A stretch of 64,000 bases of DNA, from contig NZ_JADKYW010000005.1 of NCBI RefSeq assembly GCF_015355785.1, positions 332,073-396,072 of the forward strand, read 5' to 3'. Source of the DNA: Arthrobacter gandavensis (GTDB lineage Bacteria; Actinomycetota; Actinomycetes; Actinomycetales; Micrococcaceae). Shown one piece after another: positions 9,062 to 18,268 of the stretch. The stretch's first letter is position 1. The number at the start of each line of letters is the position of its first letter. The notes under the pieces are model-generated. The model was not told where the DNA came from. It saw only the letters and a list, made by a program, of their open reading frames with translations, and searched no databases. The position numbers and the translations under genes are program-made.

Positions 9062-9673
9062 GTGAAGCTCACCATCATTGGCGGCTCCAAGGGAACCGGC
9101 GCCCGGCTGGCCTCCCTGGCGCAGGCTGCAGGCCACGACGTGACAGTCCTTTCCCGCAGCGGACAGGCTCCCGCAGGGGTGCGGGTGGTCGCCGGAGATG
9201 CGGGTGATCCAGGAACTGCAACGTCCGCAATTTCCGGTGCGGACGCCGTCGTCATCACCGTAGGCGGCGCGAAGGGCAGCCCCCGCCACCGTGCCGCCGT
9301 CACACGCAGCGTTATTGAGGCGATGAAGACCGAGGGTGTCCGCCGGCTCATGGTCCAGTCTTCCCTGGGCGCCGGCGATTCCGGGTCACAGCTGCCTTCC
9401 CCGCTCCGCGTGGCCATGAAAGTTGCCCTCGCCAAGCCGCTGGCTGACCACAACGAGCAGGAAGCAGCTGTGCAGGACTCCGGACTGGACTGGACAATCG
9501 TCCGGCCCACCGGCCTCACCGATAAGGAACCGGCCGGTTCCTGGCAGGCACTGCAGACTTCCGAATCCGGCACGCTGCGCGGATCCATTTCCCGCGCGGA
9601 CCTGGCTGCCTGCATGCTGGAACTGCTCGAAGAATCAGATTCCATCGGTAAGGCCGTGGGCGTTAGCAGCTAA
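9062..9673 (+). CDS. NAD(P)H-binding protein, atypical SDR (NmrA/YwnB-like)
   Basis: A 203-residue single-domain Rossmann protein. The N-terminus KLTIIGGSKGTGARLASLAQ is the dinucleotide-binding glycine motif of the NAD(P)-binding_10 group, followed by strand/helix repeats and the typical DWTIVRPTGLTDKEPAG segment. These proteins lack the classical Tyr-Lys pair and often act as flavin reductases, redox sensors or epimerase-like enzymes. The GTG at 9062 is chosen because homology begins there and an AAGAGG ribosome site precedes it; an in-frame extension to 8855 has no such support. No operon partner is evident, and the substrate is unknown. Confidence 0.82.
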   Translation: MKLTIIGGSKGTGARLASLAQAAGHDVTVLSRSGQAPAGVRVVAGDAGDPGTATSAISGADAVVITVGGAKGSPRHRAAVTRSVIEAMKTEGVRRLMVQSSLGAGDSGSQLPSPLRVAMKVALAKPLADHNEQEAAVQDSGLDWTIVRPTGLTDKEPAGSWQALQTSESGTLRGSISRADLAACMLELLEESDSIGKAVGVSS

Positions 9674-9745
9674 GCCCGCAGTCCTCAGTTTGGGGCAGCT
9701 GCCCGGCACGGCTGTAGCGCGGCAGGCGTTCCCGGCTGCCGCTGC

Positions 9746-10303
9746 TCAGTCAGCCCGCCGGTAGTGCACGGAGATTGCCCCGTTGCGCATGGGCTCGGCC
9801 GAGATCAGTTCCAGGCGGCGGCTGCTGTCGAGAAGGCCGCCGTAGAGGGTTGGCCCATGGCCGGTGATCATGGGGTGCACCAGGAACCTGTAATCATCGA
9901 CGAGGTCCAGCCGGTCCAGCGCCGCGGCGAGTTTGCCGCTGCCCAGGAGAACGCCGTCGGGAGTTTGGTCCTTGAGCTCGCGCACTGCCGCGCCCAAGTC
10001 ACCGTCGAGGAGGTGGCTGTTATTCCAGGGGAAGTCGCTGCGCGTTGCTGACGCGACGTATTTGGGTTTGTCTTCGAGTGTGAGTGCCCACTCGCGGATC
10101 GCCGTCGGCGCCTCCACCTCACCGCGGGCGACCAGCGGCCAGTAGCTCTCCATCAACTCGTAGGTGGTCCGCCCCCATAGCATGGCACCGCTCTCGTCCA
10201 AGAGCCGGGTGTAATGCGCATGGGTCTCGTCGTCGGTGATCCCCTCCTGATGGTCTACGCAGCCGTCCAGGGTGACGTTGTAGCTGAAAGTGAGCCTGCC
10301 CAT
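9746..10303 (-). CDS. Dihydrofolate reductase family protein (RibD C-terminal domain)
   Basis: A 185-residue cytoplasmic protein with the RibD_C fold: opening LTFSYNVTLDGCVDHQEG, then LWGRTTYELMESYWP, KYVASATRSDF, and the NADPH-site segment GVLLGSGKLAAALDRLDLVD, closing with HPMITGHGPTLY. Stand-alone RibD_C proteins are common accessory reductases in actinobacteria and are not true folate enzymes; the natural substrate is generally unknown. It is monocistronic, on the same strand as the next two genes but separated from them by 62 bases. Confidence 0.85.
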   Translation of the reverse strand: MGRLTFSYNVTLDGCVDHQEGITDDETHAHYTRLLDESGAMLWGRTTYELMESYWPLVARGEVEAPTAIREWALTLEDKPKYVASATRSDFPWNNSHLLDGDLGAAVRELKDQTPDGVLLGSGKLAAALDRLDLVDDYRFLVHPMITGHGPTLYGGLLDSSRRLELISAEPMRNGAISVHYRRAD

Positions 10304-10365
10304 AAAGCCGATTCTGCGCGGCGCCGAGTTCTACACGCAATGGGCCGCTGCGGTTTAATCCCGTG

Positions 10366-10803
10366 TCAGCCCTGTTGCAGTTCTTCGGCCAGCATCACGA
10401 TGATGCCGCTGGGGCCGCGGAGGTAGGTGAGGCGGAAGGTATCCGCGTACGTCGCTACCCCGCGAAGCGGGAGGCAGCCGTGTTTTGCCGCTGTCTCAAG
10501 AGCAGCGTCCAGGTCATCAACCGAGAAGGCAACCCGGTGCATGCCAATCTCGTTTGGATGAATGGGAGCCCTCTCGATCGGTTCGGGCCGGATGTATTCG
10601 AAGAGCTCGAGGCGTCCGCGGCCATCTGGAGTCTGGAGCATCGCAATGTTGGCATGGTTTCCATCCAGTCCGACGGCGGTGTCAGTCCACTCGCCGCTGA
10701 CGGTGTCGCGGCCGATTACCGCAAGACCAAGGTCGGTGAAGAAGGCGATCGCCGATTCGAGGTCCCGTACGGAGATTCCGACGTTCTCAAGTTTTATGGC
10801 CAT
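10366..10803 (-). CDS. VOC (glyoxalase/bleomycin-resistance/dioxygenase) family protein
   Basis: A 145-residue protein with paired beta-alpha-beta-beta-beta modules of the vicinal-oxygen-chelate superfamily. The motif VGISVRDLESAIAFFTDLGL opens module 1; GMHRVAFSVDDLDAALETA opens module 2 and supplies a metal-binding histidine candidate; RLELFEY supplies a glutamate. It could be an isomerase, dioxygenase or antibiotic-binding protein; the family does not decide this. The gene lies 12 bases downstream of the Imm52-like gene, so the two may be cotranscribed. Confidence 0.83.
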   Translation of the reverse strand: MAIKLENVGISVRDLESAIAFFTDLGLAVIGRDTVSGEWTDTAVGLDGNHANIAMLQTPDGRGRLELFEYIRPEPIERAPIHPNEIGMHRVAFSVDDLDAALETAAKHGCLPLRGVATYADTFRLTYLRGPSGIIVMLAEELQQG

Positions 10804-10815
10804 GCGCCATGCTAG

Positions 10816-11610
10816 TCAGGCCGTGGGGAATTGGGGCACTGTTTGCGGATTTAGCGGCTCCGTGATGTCCACAGCCGGAATGCCGGCGGTCAGCAGCTCC
10901 TGGTGCAGGGCTCGGACCCCATCAATGCTCCAGTTGTTCACTGTTATGAGGGTCCCGTCACCGAAACGCTCAGTCGTGGCTGCCTTCAGCTGTGCCGCTG
11001 GACCAAACTGCGCTTCTGAAAGCCAGATGAGGTAGTCAGCATACGTTTCCCGGGATCCCTGGATTTCCCTGCTCGTCCGGAGCGTATCCAGGAGCGCCCA
11101 GTCCGGCTGCCAGATGCTGACGATCCGGCGGAACACCGTTCCCAGTTCTTCCTGGTCCCCTGTAGGGAAGGCCGGTTTGAAACGGATGGTCGCCCTGTTT
11201 TCGAGGGAGGCCATGCCCGAACCTACGTTTCCGGAGAACGACCCAATGCTTTCGCCGCTGAGACCGCCCCGTGTCAGGTCAGCGCCGATGGGCAGTCCTT
11301 CCTTCAACCTGCCGTCCGGTCGGACGTTGGCCCGCTGCCGTGTCTCAGCCGTGAGTTCCTGCAGGGTGCGCGGCGCGGGAAGTTCATAGCGCTCAGGATT
11401 GTCTGCTGCCAACCCATCCCAGGGAGTCGCAACCCACGCCAAGTCCTGGTACCGGGGATCGTCGTCGGGAACCGAGTCCTCGAGAACTCCCATGGTGGCC
11501 CATGCCCGTCCCGCGACTTCCTCCGGTGTCTCCGCGCGGCTCGCCCACACCAGCATGATGTACGCGTACTGATCCTCCGCGGAGAACAACTCGGCCATGG
11601 TTTGCTTCAT
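10816..11610 (-). CDS. Hypothetical protein resembling Imm52-type immunity proteins
   Basis: A 264-residue soluble protein without signal peptide. The N-terminal YIMLVWASRAETPEEVAGRA and the later IVSIWQPDWALLDT recall the Imm52 family of polymorphic-toxin immunity proteins, in which a similar opening and a WxPDxA segment occur. No toxin gene is adjacent, so it would be an orphan immunity protein; alternatively it is an unrelated uncharacterised protein. The start may instead be the ATG four codons inside, since neither has a strong ribosome site. The resemblance is by eye and modest. Confidence 0.5.
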   Translation of the reverse strand: MKQTMAELFSAEDQYAYIMLVWASRAETPEEVAGRAWATMGVLEDSVPDDDPRYQDLAWVATPWDGLAADNPERYELPAPRTLQELTAETRQRANVRPDGRLKEGLPIGADLTRGGLSGESIGSFSGNVGSGMASLENRATIRFKPAFPTGDQEELGTVFRRIVSIWQPDWALLDTLRTSREIQGSRETYADYLIWLSEAQFGPAAQLKAATTERFGDGTLITVNNWSIDGVRALHQELLTAGIPAVDITEPLNPQTVPQFPTA

Positions 11611-11758
11611 CGGCCCAAGCTATCAAGTCGGGTGCGGAAGAGGACCACCCGTGCAGGCAACCGCCGTTTCCGTGGAACCCGGTGCGAATCGGATATGGAT
11701 TTCATGACCGCTGGCCGGGTGTCTTGCCCTCCCGGGACAGAGTGTGTACGAGGTAAGG

Positions 11759-12625
11759 ATGAGCAAGCACAGCGGCACCCTTCACGGACGGGTGGCAGTC
11801 GTTACCGGTTCCACGCGCGGTCTTGGGTTCGCCGTGGCCCGGCTGCTGGGGCGTCAGGGTGCAACGGTGGTGCTGGCGTCCAGGTCAGCTGCCGACGTCA
11901 CTGATGCAGTGGACCGGCTGACGGCGGAAGGTATCGCGGTCACGGGAAGCCGCTGCGACACCGGTGAGACAGCCGACGTCGAGGCCCTGCGCGACAAAGC
12001 CCTCAGCTGCGGAACGCTGGATATCTGGGTCAACAACGCTGGAACTTCCGGCGTGTACGGTCCCACGGCGTCCACACCGGTGGATGACTTCACGCGCGTG
12101 GTCCGCACGAACATCCTCGGGACGTTCCACGGGTCGCGGGCCGCATTGCCGGTCTTTCTCGCCCAGGGCCACGGCGACCTCGTCAACGTTTACGGCCAGG
12201 GCGACCAGGGACCCGTGGCCCTGCAGAATGCCTACGCGTCAAGCAAGCGCTGGGTCCGCCAATTCACCGAGACCCTGCGCAAGGAAACCAAGGGCACCGG
12301 CGTCCGGGTGCACGGCATGAACCCCGGGCTGGTGATGACGGATTTTCTGAAACATGTCACGGCCCAGGCCGGGTACGAGCAGCGGCTGAGTGCTCTGCCG
12401 ATTGTTGCCGGTCTGTGGGGCCAGCGCCCTGAGGCCGCGGCACGTCCTGTTCTCGACCTCGTGGCCTCGGATACCGCCGAGTTCAGGGTGCCCAGGTCGA
12501 CGCTGGTCACCCGCGGACTGCGCAACCTCCTGGCCGGACGCCTTCGGCCGGCCAACCGTATGCCTTTGGACATCACTGTTATCGATCCGAGCCGCCAACA
12601 GATCGCGAGATCACGGGACCAGTAG
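11759..12625 (+). CDS. Short-chain dehydrogenase/reductase
   Basis: Classical SDR of 288 residues acting as an NAD(P)-dependent oxidoreductase in the cytoplasm. Visible motifs: cofactor site TGSTRGLGFAVARLLG (about residues 15-30), NNAGTSG near 90, and catalytic YASSK (about residues 160-164). The C-terminal 60 residues are longer than in minimal SDRs. ATG at 11759 is preferred over the in-frame GTG at 11744 because GAGG lies five bases before it. A strong hairpin follows at 12664-12705. Substrate cannot be inferred. Confidence 0.87.
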   Translation: MSKHSGTLHGRVAVVTGSTRGLGFAVARLLGRQGATVVLASRSAADVTDAVDRLTAEGIAVTGSRCDTGETADVEALRDKALSCGTLDIWVNNAGTSGVYGPTASTPVDDFTRVVRTNILGTFHGSRAALPVFLAQGHGDLVNVYGQGDQGPVALQNAYASSKRWVRQFTETLRKETKGTGVRVHGMNPGLVMTDFLKHVTAQAGYEQRLSALPIVAGLWGQRPEAAARPVLDLVASDTAEFRVPRSTLVTRGLRNLLAGRLRPANRMPLDITVIDPSRQQIARSRDQ

Positions 12626-12952
12626 CCGTAAACTCCACCGCGTTCCGGAATTCCCCCTCCGCCCGCCGACAGCGTTCCCGCGCCGCGTCGCGGGTGCTGT
12701 CGGCGAAGCAAGACAGCCGGGGTCAGCCGAGTACTGAGCGGACGATTTCGGCGATACGCTTCTCCACCGGGACGTGCCCTGGGAAGCCAGGCCTCTCCGC
12801 GATGATTCACGTGGTCTTCACGTGGAAGCGCATTTAGTGGCGGGGCCACCGGCATAACGCCGCTTGCAGGACCAAGGGAATACACAGCCTCGGCGGCGGG
12901 TTCCATCTTCGCCGGGGAACCGCCGGCTCCCTACTGCAAGGAGAGAACGCAC
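12626..12952. other. Intergenic region between two oxidoreductase genes
   Basis: 327 bases holding the hairpin at 12664-12705 and, at its right end, the AAGGAGAG ribosome site of the next gene. A minus-strand frame crosses it but continues antisense through the SDR gene and lacks family resemblance, so it is discounted. Nothing else is supported. Confidence 0.5.
12664..12705 (+). terminator. Nested hairpin after the SDR gene
   Basis: Outer arms of 10 bp (12664-12673 against 12696-12705) and inner arms of 6 bp (12677-12682 against 12689-12694) form one long GC-rich stem-loop 38 bases past the SDR stop. There is no T tract, so it may act as a transcript end or RNA-stabilising structure. Confidence 0.6.
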
Positions 12953-13597
12953 ATGGCACGAGTAGTCATCTTCGGCGGCACAGGTTACGCCGGTGGGAAC
13001 ATCGCCCGCGAGGCCGTTTCACGCAGGCACGAGGTAGTCTCCTATTCCCGCAATGAACCGCAACAGCCGCTGCCCGGCGTCGAATACCGCATCGGGTCAC
13101 TGGCGGCCCCGGAAGTGGTCTCCGCGGCTGCGGCGGACGCCGATGTCCTCGTTGTGGCTGTGCACGGAGCCGACGTTGACGGTGCTCCCCTCACAACGTA
13201 TGTCCCGGCGTTGATCGACGCCGCGCGCGCGAACGGTGCGCGTCTTGCATTCGTGGGCGGCGCAGGCTCCTCGCTGGTCGCCGATGGCGGTCCGCGGCTG
13301 GTCGACACCCCGGATTTCCTCGACGACTGGAAGCCCGAAGCCCTATCCCATGCCGAGGTCCTCGAGGCAATGCGGCAGGCCCCGGAGGACCTCGATTGGT
13401 TCTACGTCAGCCCGGCGGCCCTCTTCGGTGCCTTCGCACCGGGTGAGACCACCGGCTCCTACCGGATTGGAGGGGACATTCTGGTGACCAAAGACGACGG
13501 TTCCTCGGAGATCTCCGGTACCGACTTCGCCCTGGCCTTTGTCGACGAGATCGAGAACCACGCACATCCGCGTCAGCGATTCACCGTCGGGCACTAA
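12953..13597 (+). CDS. NAD(P)-binding protein, atypical SDR
   Basis: A 214-residue Rossmann protein opening with ARVVIFGGTGYAGGNIAREA, the GxxGxxG dinucleotide motif, followed by the central FVGGAGSSLV segment and DWFYVSPAALFGAF, characteristic of the NAD(P)-binding_10/YwnB-like branch (bacterial relatives of the 3-beta-HSD/NmrA group). Start supported by AAGGAGAG seven bases before ATG. It resembles the protein at 9062-9673 in fold but is clearly divergent. It ends at a perfect bidirectional terminator. Likely a stress-related flavin or quinone reductase, but this is inference. Confidence 0.85.
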   Translation: MARVVIFGGTGYAGGNIAREAVSRRHEVVSYSRNEPQQPLPGVEYRIGSLAAPEVVSAAAADADVLVVAVHGADVDGAPLTTYVPALIDAARANGARLAFVGGAGSSLVADGGPRLVDTPDFLDDWKPEALSHAEVLEAMRQAPEDLDWFYVSPAALFGAFAPGETTGSYRIGGDILVTKDDGSSEISGTDFALAFVDEIENHAHPRQRFTVGH

Positions 13598-13632
13598 CAG
13601 CACGTTCACCCGCGGGAAGTCCCTCCACGCCG

Positions 13633-13667
13633 GAAGGCCCGGGATGCGCTCAGCATCCCGGGCCTTC
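13633..13667. terminator. Perfect 15-bp bidirectional terminator
   Basis: Arms 13633-13647 and 13653-13667 are perfectly complementary around a five-base loop, followed by a T-containing tail on both strands. It lies between convergent genes (12953-13597 plus; ychF minus) and should end both transcripts. Confidence 0.85.
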
Positions 13668-13681
13668 TTCAAGCAGGAAAA

Positions 13682-14767
13682 CTAGACGTTGAAGCGGAAC
13701 TCCACCACATCGCCGTCGGCCATGACATAGTCCTTGCCTTCAATCCGGACCTTGCCGTGGGCCTTGGCCTCAGCCATTGAACCGGCTTCAACCAGGTCGT
13801 CGAAGGAGACAACTTCGGCCTTGATGAAACCGCGCTGGAAATCGGTGTGGATCACGCCGGCAGCCTGGGGCGCCGTGTCGCCGCGGTGGATGGTCCAGGC
13901 ACGGGTTTCCTTGGGACCGGCGGTGAGGTAGGTCTGCAGGCCGAGGGTGTGGAAGCCGACGCGGGCGAGCTTGTCCAGGCCGGATTCTTCCTGGCCGCTC
14001 ATCTCCAGCATTTCGCGGGCCTCTTCTTCGTCCAGCTCCACGAGGTCCGCTTCGAGCTTGGCGTCGAGGAAGATGGCGTCGGCGGGAGCCACGAGTTCGC
14101 GCAGCTCGGCCTGGCGGTCCGGGTTGGACAGCACGGCGTCGTCAACATTGAAGACGTAAATGAACGGCTTGGCCGTGAGCAGGCTCAGCTCGCGCAGCTG
14201 GTCCATGTCCAGCTTGTCCTTCTCAATGGAGGAGAAGATGGTGTCTCCGCGCTCGAGCACAGCCTGGGCGTCCTGCATGGCAGCCAGCTGCGCGGCGTCG
14301 CGCTTCTTGATCTTCACTTCCTTCTCCACGCGCGGAATGGCCTTCTCCAGGGTCTGGAGGTCCGCGAGGATCAGTTCGGTGTTGATGGTCTCCATGTCGG
14401 AGCGGGGATCAACCTTGCCGTCCACATGGACAACATCGGGATCGTCGAAGACACGGATAACCTGCGCGATCGCCTCGGCTTCGCGGATGTTGGCGAGGAA
14501 CTGGTTGCCCAGGCCTTCGCCCTCCGACGCGCCCTTCACAATGCCGGCAATGTCCACGAAAGACACGGTGGCGGGCAGGATGCGGGCTGAACCGAAGATC
14601 TCGGCAAGCTGGGCAAGCCGGGGGTCCGGCAGGGATACGACGCCGACATTCGGCTCGATCGTAGCGAACGGATAGTTCGCCGCCAGCACGTTATTGCGGG
14701 TCAGCGCATTGAACAGGGTTGATTTGCCGACGTTGGGCAGGCCGACGATGCCAATAGTAAGAGCCAC
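13682..14767 (-). CDS. ychF: Redox-regulated ATPase YchF
   Basis: Universal Obg-family P-loop protein, 361 residues, the usual length. It hydrolyses ATP rather than GTP and binds ribosomes; it has been linked to translation fidelity and oxidative-stress responses. Visible: G1 loop GLPNVGKSTLFNALTRN at the N-terminus, switch-II DIAGIVKGASEGEGLGNQFL near 70-90, NVDD in place of the classical NKxD motif (which explains the relaxed nucleotide preference), a coiled-coil helical insert in the middle, and a C-terminal TGS domain containing HTDFQRGFIKAEVVSFDDL. Monocistronic, ending at a shared terminator; next to ispH as in other actinobacteria. Confidence 0.97.
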   Translation of the reverse strand: MALTIGIVGLPNVGKSTLFNALTRNNVLAANYPFATIEPNVGVVSLPDPRLAQLAEIFGSARILPATVSFVDIAGIVKGASEGEGLGNQFLANIREAEAIAQVIRVFDDPDVVHVDGKVDPRSDMETINTELILADLQTLEKAIPRVEKEVKIKKRDAAQLAAMQDAQAVLERGDTIFSSIEKDKLDMDQLRELSLLTAKPFIYVFNVDDAVLSNPDRQAELRELVAPADAIFLDAKLEADLVELDEEEAREMLEMSGQEESGLDKLARVGFHTLGLQTYLTAGPKETRAWTIHRGDTAPQAAGVIHTDFQRGFIKAEVVSFDDLVEAGSMAEAKAHGKVRIEGKDYVMADGDVVEFRFNV

Positions 14768-14832
14768 GTTGGTAAATCCTACCGGGGCAGCCCGCCAGAG
14801 CCGAACCGGGGCAGCCGCACCCGGGAACCAGG

Positions 14833-15906
14833 TTAGCTGCGGCGGCCGCCCAGACCGCGGGAAGAGTCCCCCATGGCCTTGAGCGTGGCGCGGATTTCCT
14901 TGGGCAGGGAGAAGATGATGTCCTCTTCGGCCGTCACCACTTCCTCCACGTCCCCGTAGCCGTATTCGGCCAGCAGGTTCAGCACGTCCTGGACCAAATT
15001 CTCCGGAACGGACGCGCCTGAGGTCACGCCCACGGTGGAAACGCCTTCGAACCAGGACTCATCCACCTGGTTGGCGAAGTCAACCCGGTAGGACGCCTTG
15101 GCGCCGTACTCCAGCGCCACCTCAACCAAGCGCACGGAGTTCGAGGAGTTGGCAGAACCAACCACGATCACCAGGTCCGCATCCGGGGCGATCTTCTTGA
15201 TCGCGGCCTGGCGGTTGGAGGTGGCGTAGCAAATGTCGTCGCTGGGCGGATCCTGGAGGTTCGGGAACTTCTCCCGCAGCAGCTTCACCGTGGTCATGGT
15301 TTCGTCCACGGACAGGGTGGTCTGCGAAAGCCAGATGAGCTTGTCCGGGTCCCGGACCTCGATCTTGTCCACGTCCTCGGGTCCGTTCACGATCTGCATG
15401 TGGTCGGGCGCCTCGCCGTAGGTGCCTTCGACCTCCTCGTGCCCCTCGTGTCCGATGAGCAGGATGTCGAAGTCGTCCCGGGCAAACCGCACGGCTTCGC
15501 GGTGGACCTTGGTCACCAGAGGGCAGGTGGCGTCGATGGTGCGCAGGCCGCGGTCTTCGGCGGACTGCACGACGGCGGGAGAGACACCGTGGGCAGAGAA
15601 GATCAGCAGGGAGCCTTCGGGCACCTCGTCCGTCTCATCGACGAAGATGGCGCCGCGTTCTTCCAGCGTGCTGACGACATGCAGGTTGTGCACGATCTGC
15701 TTGCGCACATACACGGGCGGGCCGTAGTGCTCCAGTGCCTTTTCGACGGCGATGACGGCACGGTCGACGCCGGCACAGTAGCCGCGCGGGGCGGCGAGCA
15801 GGACCCGGCGCACTCCGGACACCGGCGCAGCGGCAGCAACCTCTTCGGGGCTGCGGCGGCGTCGTGGCACGGTGGGCATCGGCACGGAAACGGCTGTGCT
15901 GGTCAT
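14833..15906 (-). CDS. ispH: 4-hydroxy-3-methylbut-2-enyl diphosphate reductase
   Basis: Last enzyme of the MEP isoprenoid pathway: an iron-sulfur reductase producing IPP and DMAPP from HMBPP. The 357-residue protein has the three cluster-ligating cysteines in conserved settings: [10 protein letters not shown] (Cys44), [13 protein letters not shown] and [17 protein letters not shown] supplies a substrate-binding histidine, and GSANSSNS the substrate-binding serine/asparagine loop. An N-terminal extension of about 30 residues is usual in actinobacteria. It is divergently placed from xseA across a small membrane-protein gene, the typical actinobacterial neighbourhood. Confidence 0.97.
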   Translation of the reverse strand: MTSTAVSVPMPTVPRRRRSPEEVAAAAPVSGVRRVLLAAPRGYCAGVDRAVIAVEKALEHYGPPVYVRKQIVHNLHVVSTLEERGAIFVDETDEVPEGSLLIFSAHGVSPAVVQSAEDRGLRTIDATCPLVTKVHREAVRFARDDFDILLIGHEGHEEVEGTYGEAPDHMQIVNGPEDVDKIEVRDPDKLIWLSQTTLSVDETMTTVKLLREKFPNLQDPPSDDICYATSNRQAAIKKIAPDADLVIVVGSANSSNSVRLVEVALEYGAKASYRVDFANQVDESWFEGVSTVGVTSGASVPENLVQDVLNLLAEYGYGDVEEVVTAEEDIIFSLPKEIRATLKAMGDSSRGLGGRRS

Positions 15907-15964
15907 GACTCCATGCTAGCCGGTAGGGGGACGGACCCCCGAGCCGGAGCTGGCACGTCCGCTG

Positions 15965-16789
15965 TCAGCGCACACTCGGGCGGGACCCGGCCACCAGGCG
16001 AAGCGCCAGTCCCAGGACAAAAGCCACTCCGCCGCCAATCAGCAGCACCAGCAGCCAGGACTGGAAGTCCGCCTGCGCAAGAGGAACCAGACCGTCCACG
16101 AACGTTGAAGCCACCGGGTTCGCGGGCGTCTGTCCTTCCACAACCCGTCCAGCTGCGCCGGAGGCCAGCCACAGGACTCCGGCGAGGACAGCAAGGCCCG
16201 CGCCGGTTAGTGCGAGCGTCGTGGACCGGCGTCGGGCAATAAGCAGGCCCAGCAGGGCGGCAAGCACCGCAGCGGCGGCCAGCAGCGGCCAGGAATCGGC
16301 GAAGCGCACCAGGGTTTCAAGTTCTGCACTGCGGTCCTGGCCGGAGACCGCCAGCAGCCGCTCCCCCGCATCCGCCGGTTCGGTACCGATCTCGCCGGCG
16401 ATCTGGGCACTGACGAGGTTCAGGAGCGGGCCAAGATCCAGGGTGGGCGTCCCGGCATCAAATGTAGCGGCATGGGAACGCTCCAGCGTCTGGGTCCAGG
16501 CCTCGGGGTAGCCCGGTGCATCCTGGAACCCGGAGACCACTCGTTCGATGATTGGTCCAACCAGGGAACCCAGCCCGTCCGGCAGGCCGCCGGTCACCGC
16601 GGCACTCGCCTGGGACGCTACCGCTGTGGAGAGCTGGGCCTGGAACGGTTCGTCTTCACCCAGCGGCTGGGCAAGCTGGGCAAATCCCTGCGCGGATACG
16701 GCGTTCTGGGCCAGCCAGGCACTGCCCACTGCGGCCCCGGAGAGCACCAGTGCTATCAGGACCAGGACTGCCGAACCGAAAGTGCGCAT
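15965..16789 (-). CDS. Membrane protein of unknown function between ispH and xseA
   Basis: A 274-residue protein with an N-terminal membrane segment (about residues 7-29), a long extracytoplasmic helical region rich in Ala and Gln, and three further hydrophobic segments (about 172-190, 198-218, 243-265). I know no enzyme motif in it. The start at 16789 follows a weak GGGA site; the same frame stays open upstream but runs antisense through xseA and is discounted. Actinobacteria often carry an uncharacterised membrane protein here, divergent to xseA. Confidence 0.75.
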   Translation of the reverse strand: MRTFGSAVLVLIALVLSGAAVGSAWLAQNAVSAQGFAQLAQPLGEDEPFQAQLSTAVASQASAAVTGGLPDGLGSLVGPIIERVVSGFQDAPGYPEAWTQTLERSHAATFDAGTPTLDLGPLLNLVSAQIAGEIGTEPADAGERLLAVSGQDRSAELETLVRFADSWPLLAAAAVLAALLGLLIARRRSTTLALTGAGLAVLAGVLWLASGAAGRVVEGQTPANPVASTFVDGLVPLAQADFQSWLLVLLIGGGVAFVLGLALRLVAGSRPSVR

Positions 16790-16972
16790 AGTTTCCCAAA
16801 TCTTTTTCGCGGAACCGGACGGCCCGCTCCGAATACGAGGGCCTGGCCGAAGACCGCTGTCCACGGTCCGGGAGCAGCGGACACGATGTGTCCCAGGCAC
16901 CTGATAGACAATAGCCTTAGGACCGGCGCCGCAAAGGACCGGCCTGCCGCTGGACGTACAGGAGTTCGAAAC

Positions 16973-18244
16973 ATGCAGAATGCCGCAGGAGCACAGGATC
17001 CGGACCAGACGGATACCGGAAACGCCCTGGCGCCCACGGCTGCCCTGACCTCTCCGGACAATCCGTGGCCCCTGGCACTGCTCTCCAGGAACCTGAAGGC
17101 CTACATTGACCGTGCACCGGCCGCGTGGGTCGAGGGCCAGGTCATTGAATTGAACCGCCGTGCGAATGCCTCCTTCATTACCCTGCGCGACGTCGATGCC
17201 GAGGTTTCGCTGTCCCTGACGGTCTGGAGCACGGTCATGAACCGCCTGGAGCTGCCGCTGGAGCGCGGCGCCCGGGTAGTGGCACTGATCAAACCGGATT
17301 TCTACGTGAAGACCGGCCGGCTGTCCATGCAGACCCGGGACATTCGGCCCGTGGGCCTGGGAGACCTGCTGGCCAGGATTGAACGCCTCCGCCAGGCCCT
17401 GGCCGCCGAAGGTCTTTTCGCTGCCGCCCGCAAGCAGCGGCTGCCGCTGCTCCCCGGCAGGATCGGGCTCATCACGGGCCGCAACTCCGATGCCATGAAG
17501 GACGTCATGCGCAACGCTGCCCTGCGCTGGCCCGCCGTCGAATTCGAGCTCCGCGAAGTTGCGGTGCAGGGCGTGAACGCCGTCGGTGAGGTGACCCGGG
17601 CGCTCGCTTCCCTCGATGCCATGCCGGAAGTGGACGTGATTGTCATTGCCCGCGGCGGCGGATCCCTGGAGGACCTGCTGCCGTTCAGCCACGAAGATTT
17701 GATCCGGGCGGTGGCCGCTGCGCAGACTCCTGTAGTCAGCGCCATCGGCCACGAGGCCGACCGCCCGCTGCTGGACGAGGTAGCGGACCTGCGCGCGTCC
17801 ACTCCCACGGACGCAGCGAAGCGGGTTGTGCCCGACGTCGGCGAGGAACTGTCGCGGATCGGCACGGCACGCTCGCAGCTGCGGCGGATCATGGAGCTCA
17901 TGCTCAGCCGGGAAACAGACCGGCTGGCCCATATCCGCACGCGCCCGGTCCTCTCCGCCCCGGAAACCATGCTCGCCTCCCGCGCCGAGGACGTTACCCG
18001 GCTCCGCGACCGTGCGTTCTCCGCGATGCGGTCAGAGGTCCGGCGCGATGCAGACAAGATCAGCTACCTCCGCGCGCAGGTCCGGTCCCTCTCACCGCAG
18101 AAGACCCTGGACCGGGGCTACGCCGTCGTGCAGCTCGCAGACGGCTCCGTGGTCCGGGACGCCGCCGTGGTTGAGACTGACGCCCGGCTGCGCATCCGGG
18201 TGGCCGCCGGCGAACTCGGCGCCGTCGCCACCGGACACCGCTAA
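16973..18244 (+). CDS. xseA: Exodeoxyribonuclease VII large subunit
   Basis: Catalytic subunit of ExoVII, which degrades single-stranded DNA from both ends into oligonucleotides and acts in mismatch repair and damage tolerance. The 423-residue protein has the N-terminal OB-fold (WVEGQVIELNRRANASFITL), then the catalytic core with GLITGRNSDAMKDVMRNA, VIARGGGSLEDLLPFSHE and SAIGHEADRPLLDEVADLRA, and a helical C-terminal arm that binds the small subunit, ending with the conserved LDRGYAVV. The ATG at 16973 is preceded by CAGGAG. It is followed 24 bases later by xseB, giving a two-gene operon. Confidence 0.96.
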   Translation: MQNAAGAQDPDQTDTGNALAPTAALTSPDNPWPLALLSRNLKAYIDRAPAAWVEGQVIELNRRANASFITLRDVDAEVSLSLTVWSTVMNRLELPLERGARVVALIKPDFYVKTGRLSMQTRDIRPVGLGDLLARIERLRQALAAEGLFAAARKQRLPLLPGRIGLITGRNSDAMKDVMRNAALRWPAVEFELREVAVQGVNAVGEVTRALASLDAMPEVDVIVIARGGGSLEDLLPFSHEDLIRAVAAAQTPVVSAIGHEADRPLLDEVADLRASTPTDAAKRVVPDVGEELSRIGTARSQLRRIMELMLSRETDRLAHIRTRPVLSAPETMLASRAEDVTRLRDRAFSAMRSEVRRDADKISYLRAQVRSLSPQKTLDRGYAVVQLADGSVVRDAAVVETDARLRIRVAAGELGAVATGHR

Positions 18245-18268
18245 CCGACTTCAACGTAGGAGAACACC

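Noticed and set aside
12232..12906. A 224-codon minus-strand frame over the SDR gene and the gap after it
   Set aside because: Mostly antisense of the SDR gene and crosses the hairpin; no ribosome site or family likeness.
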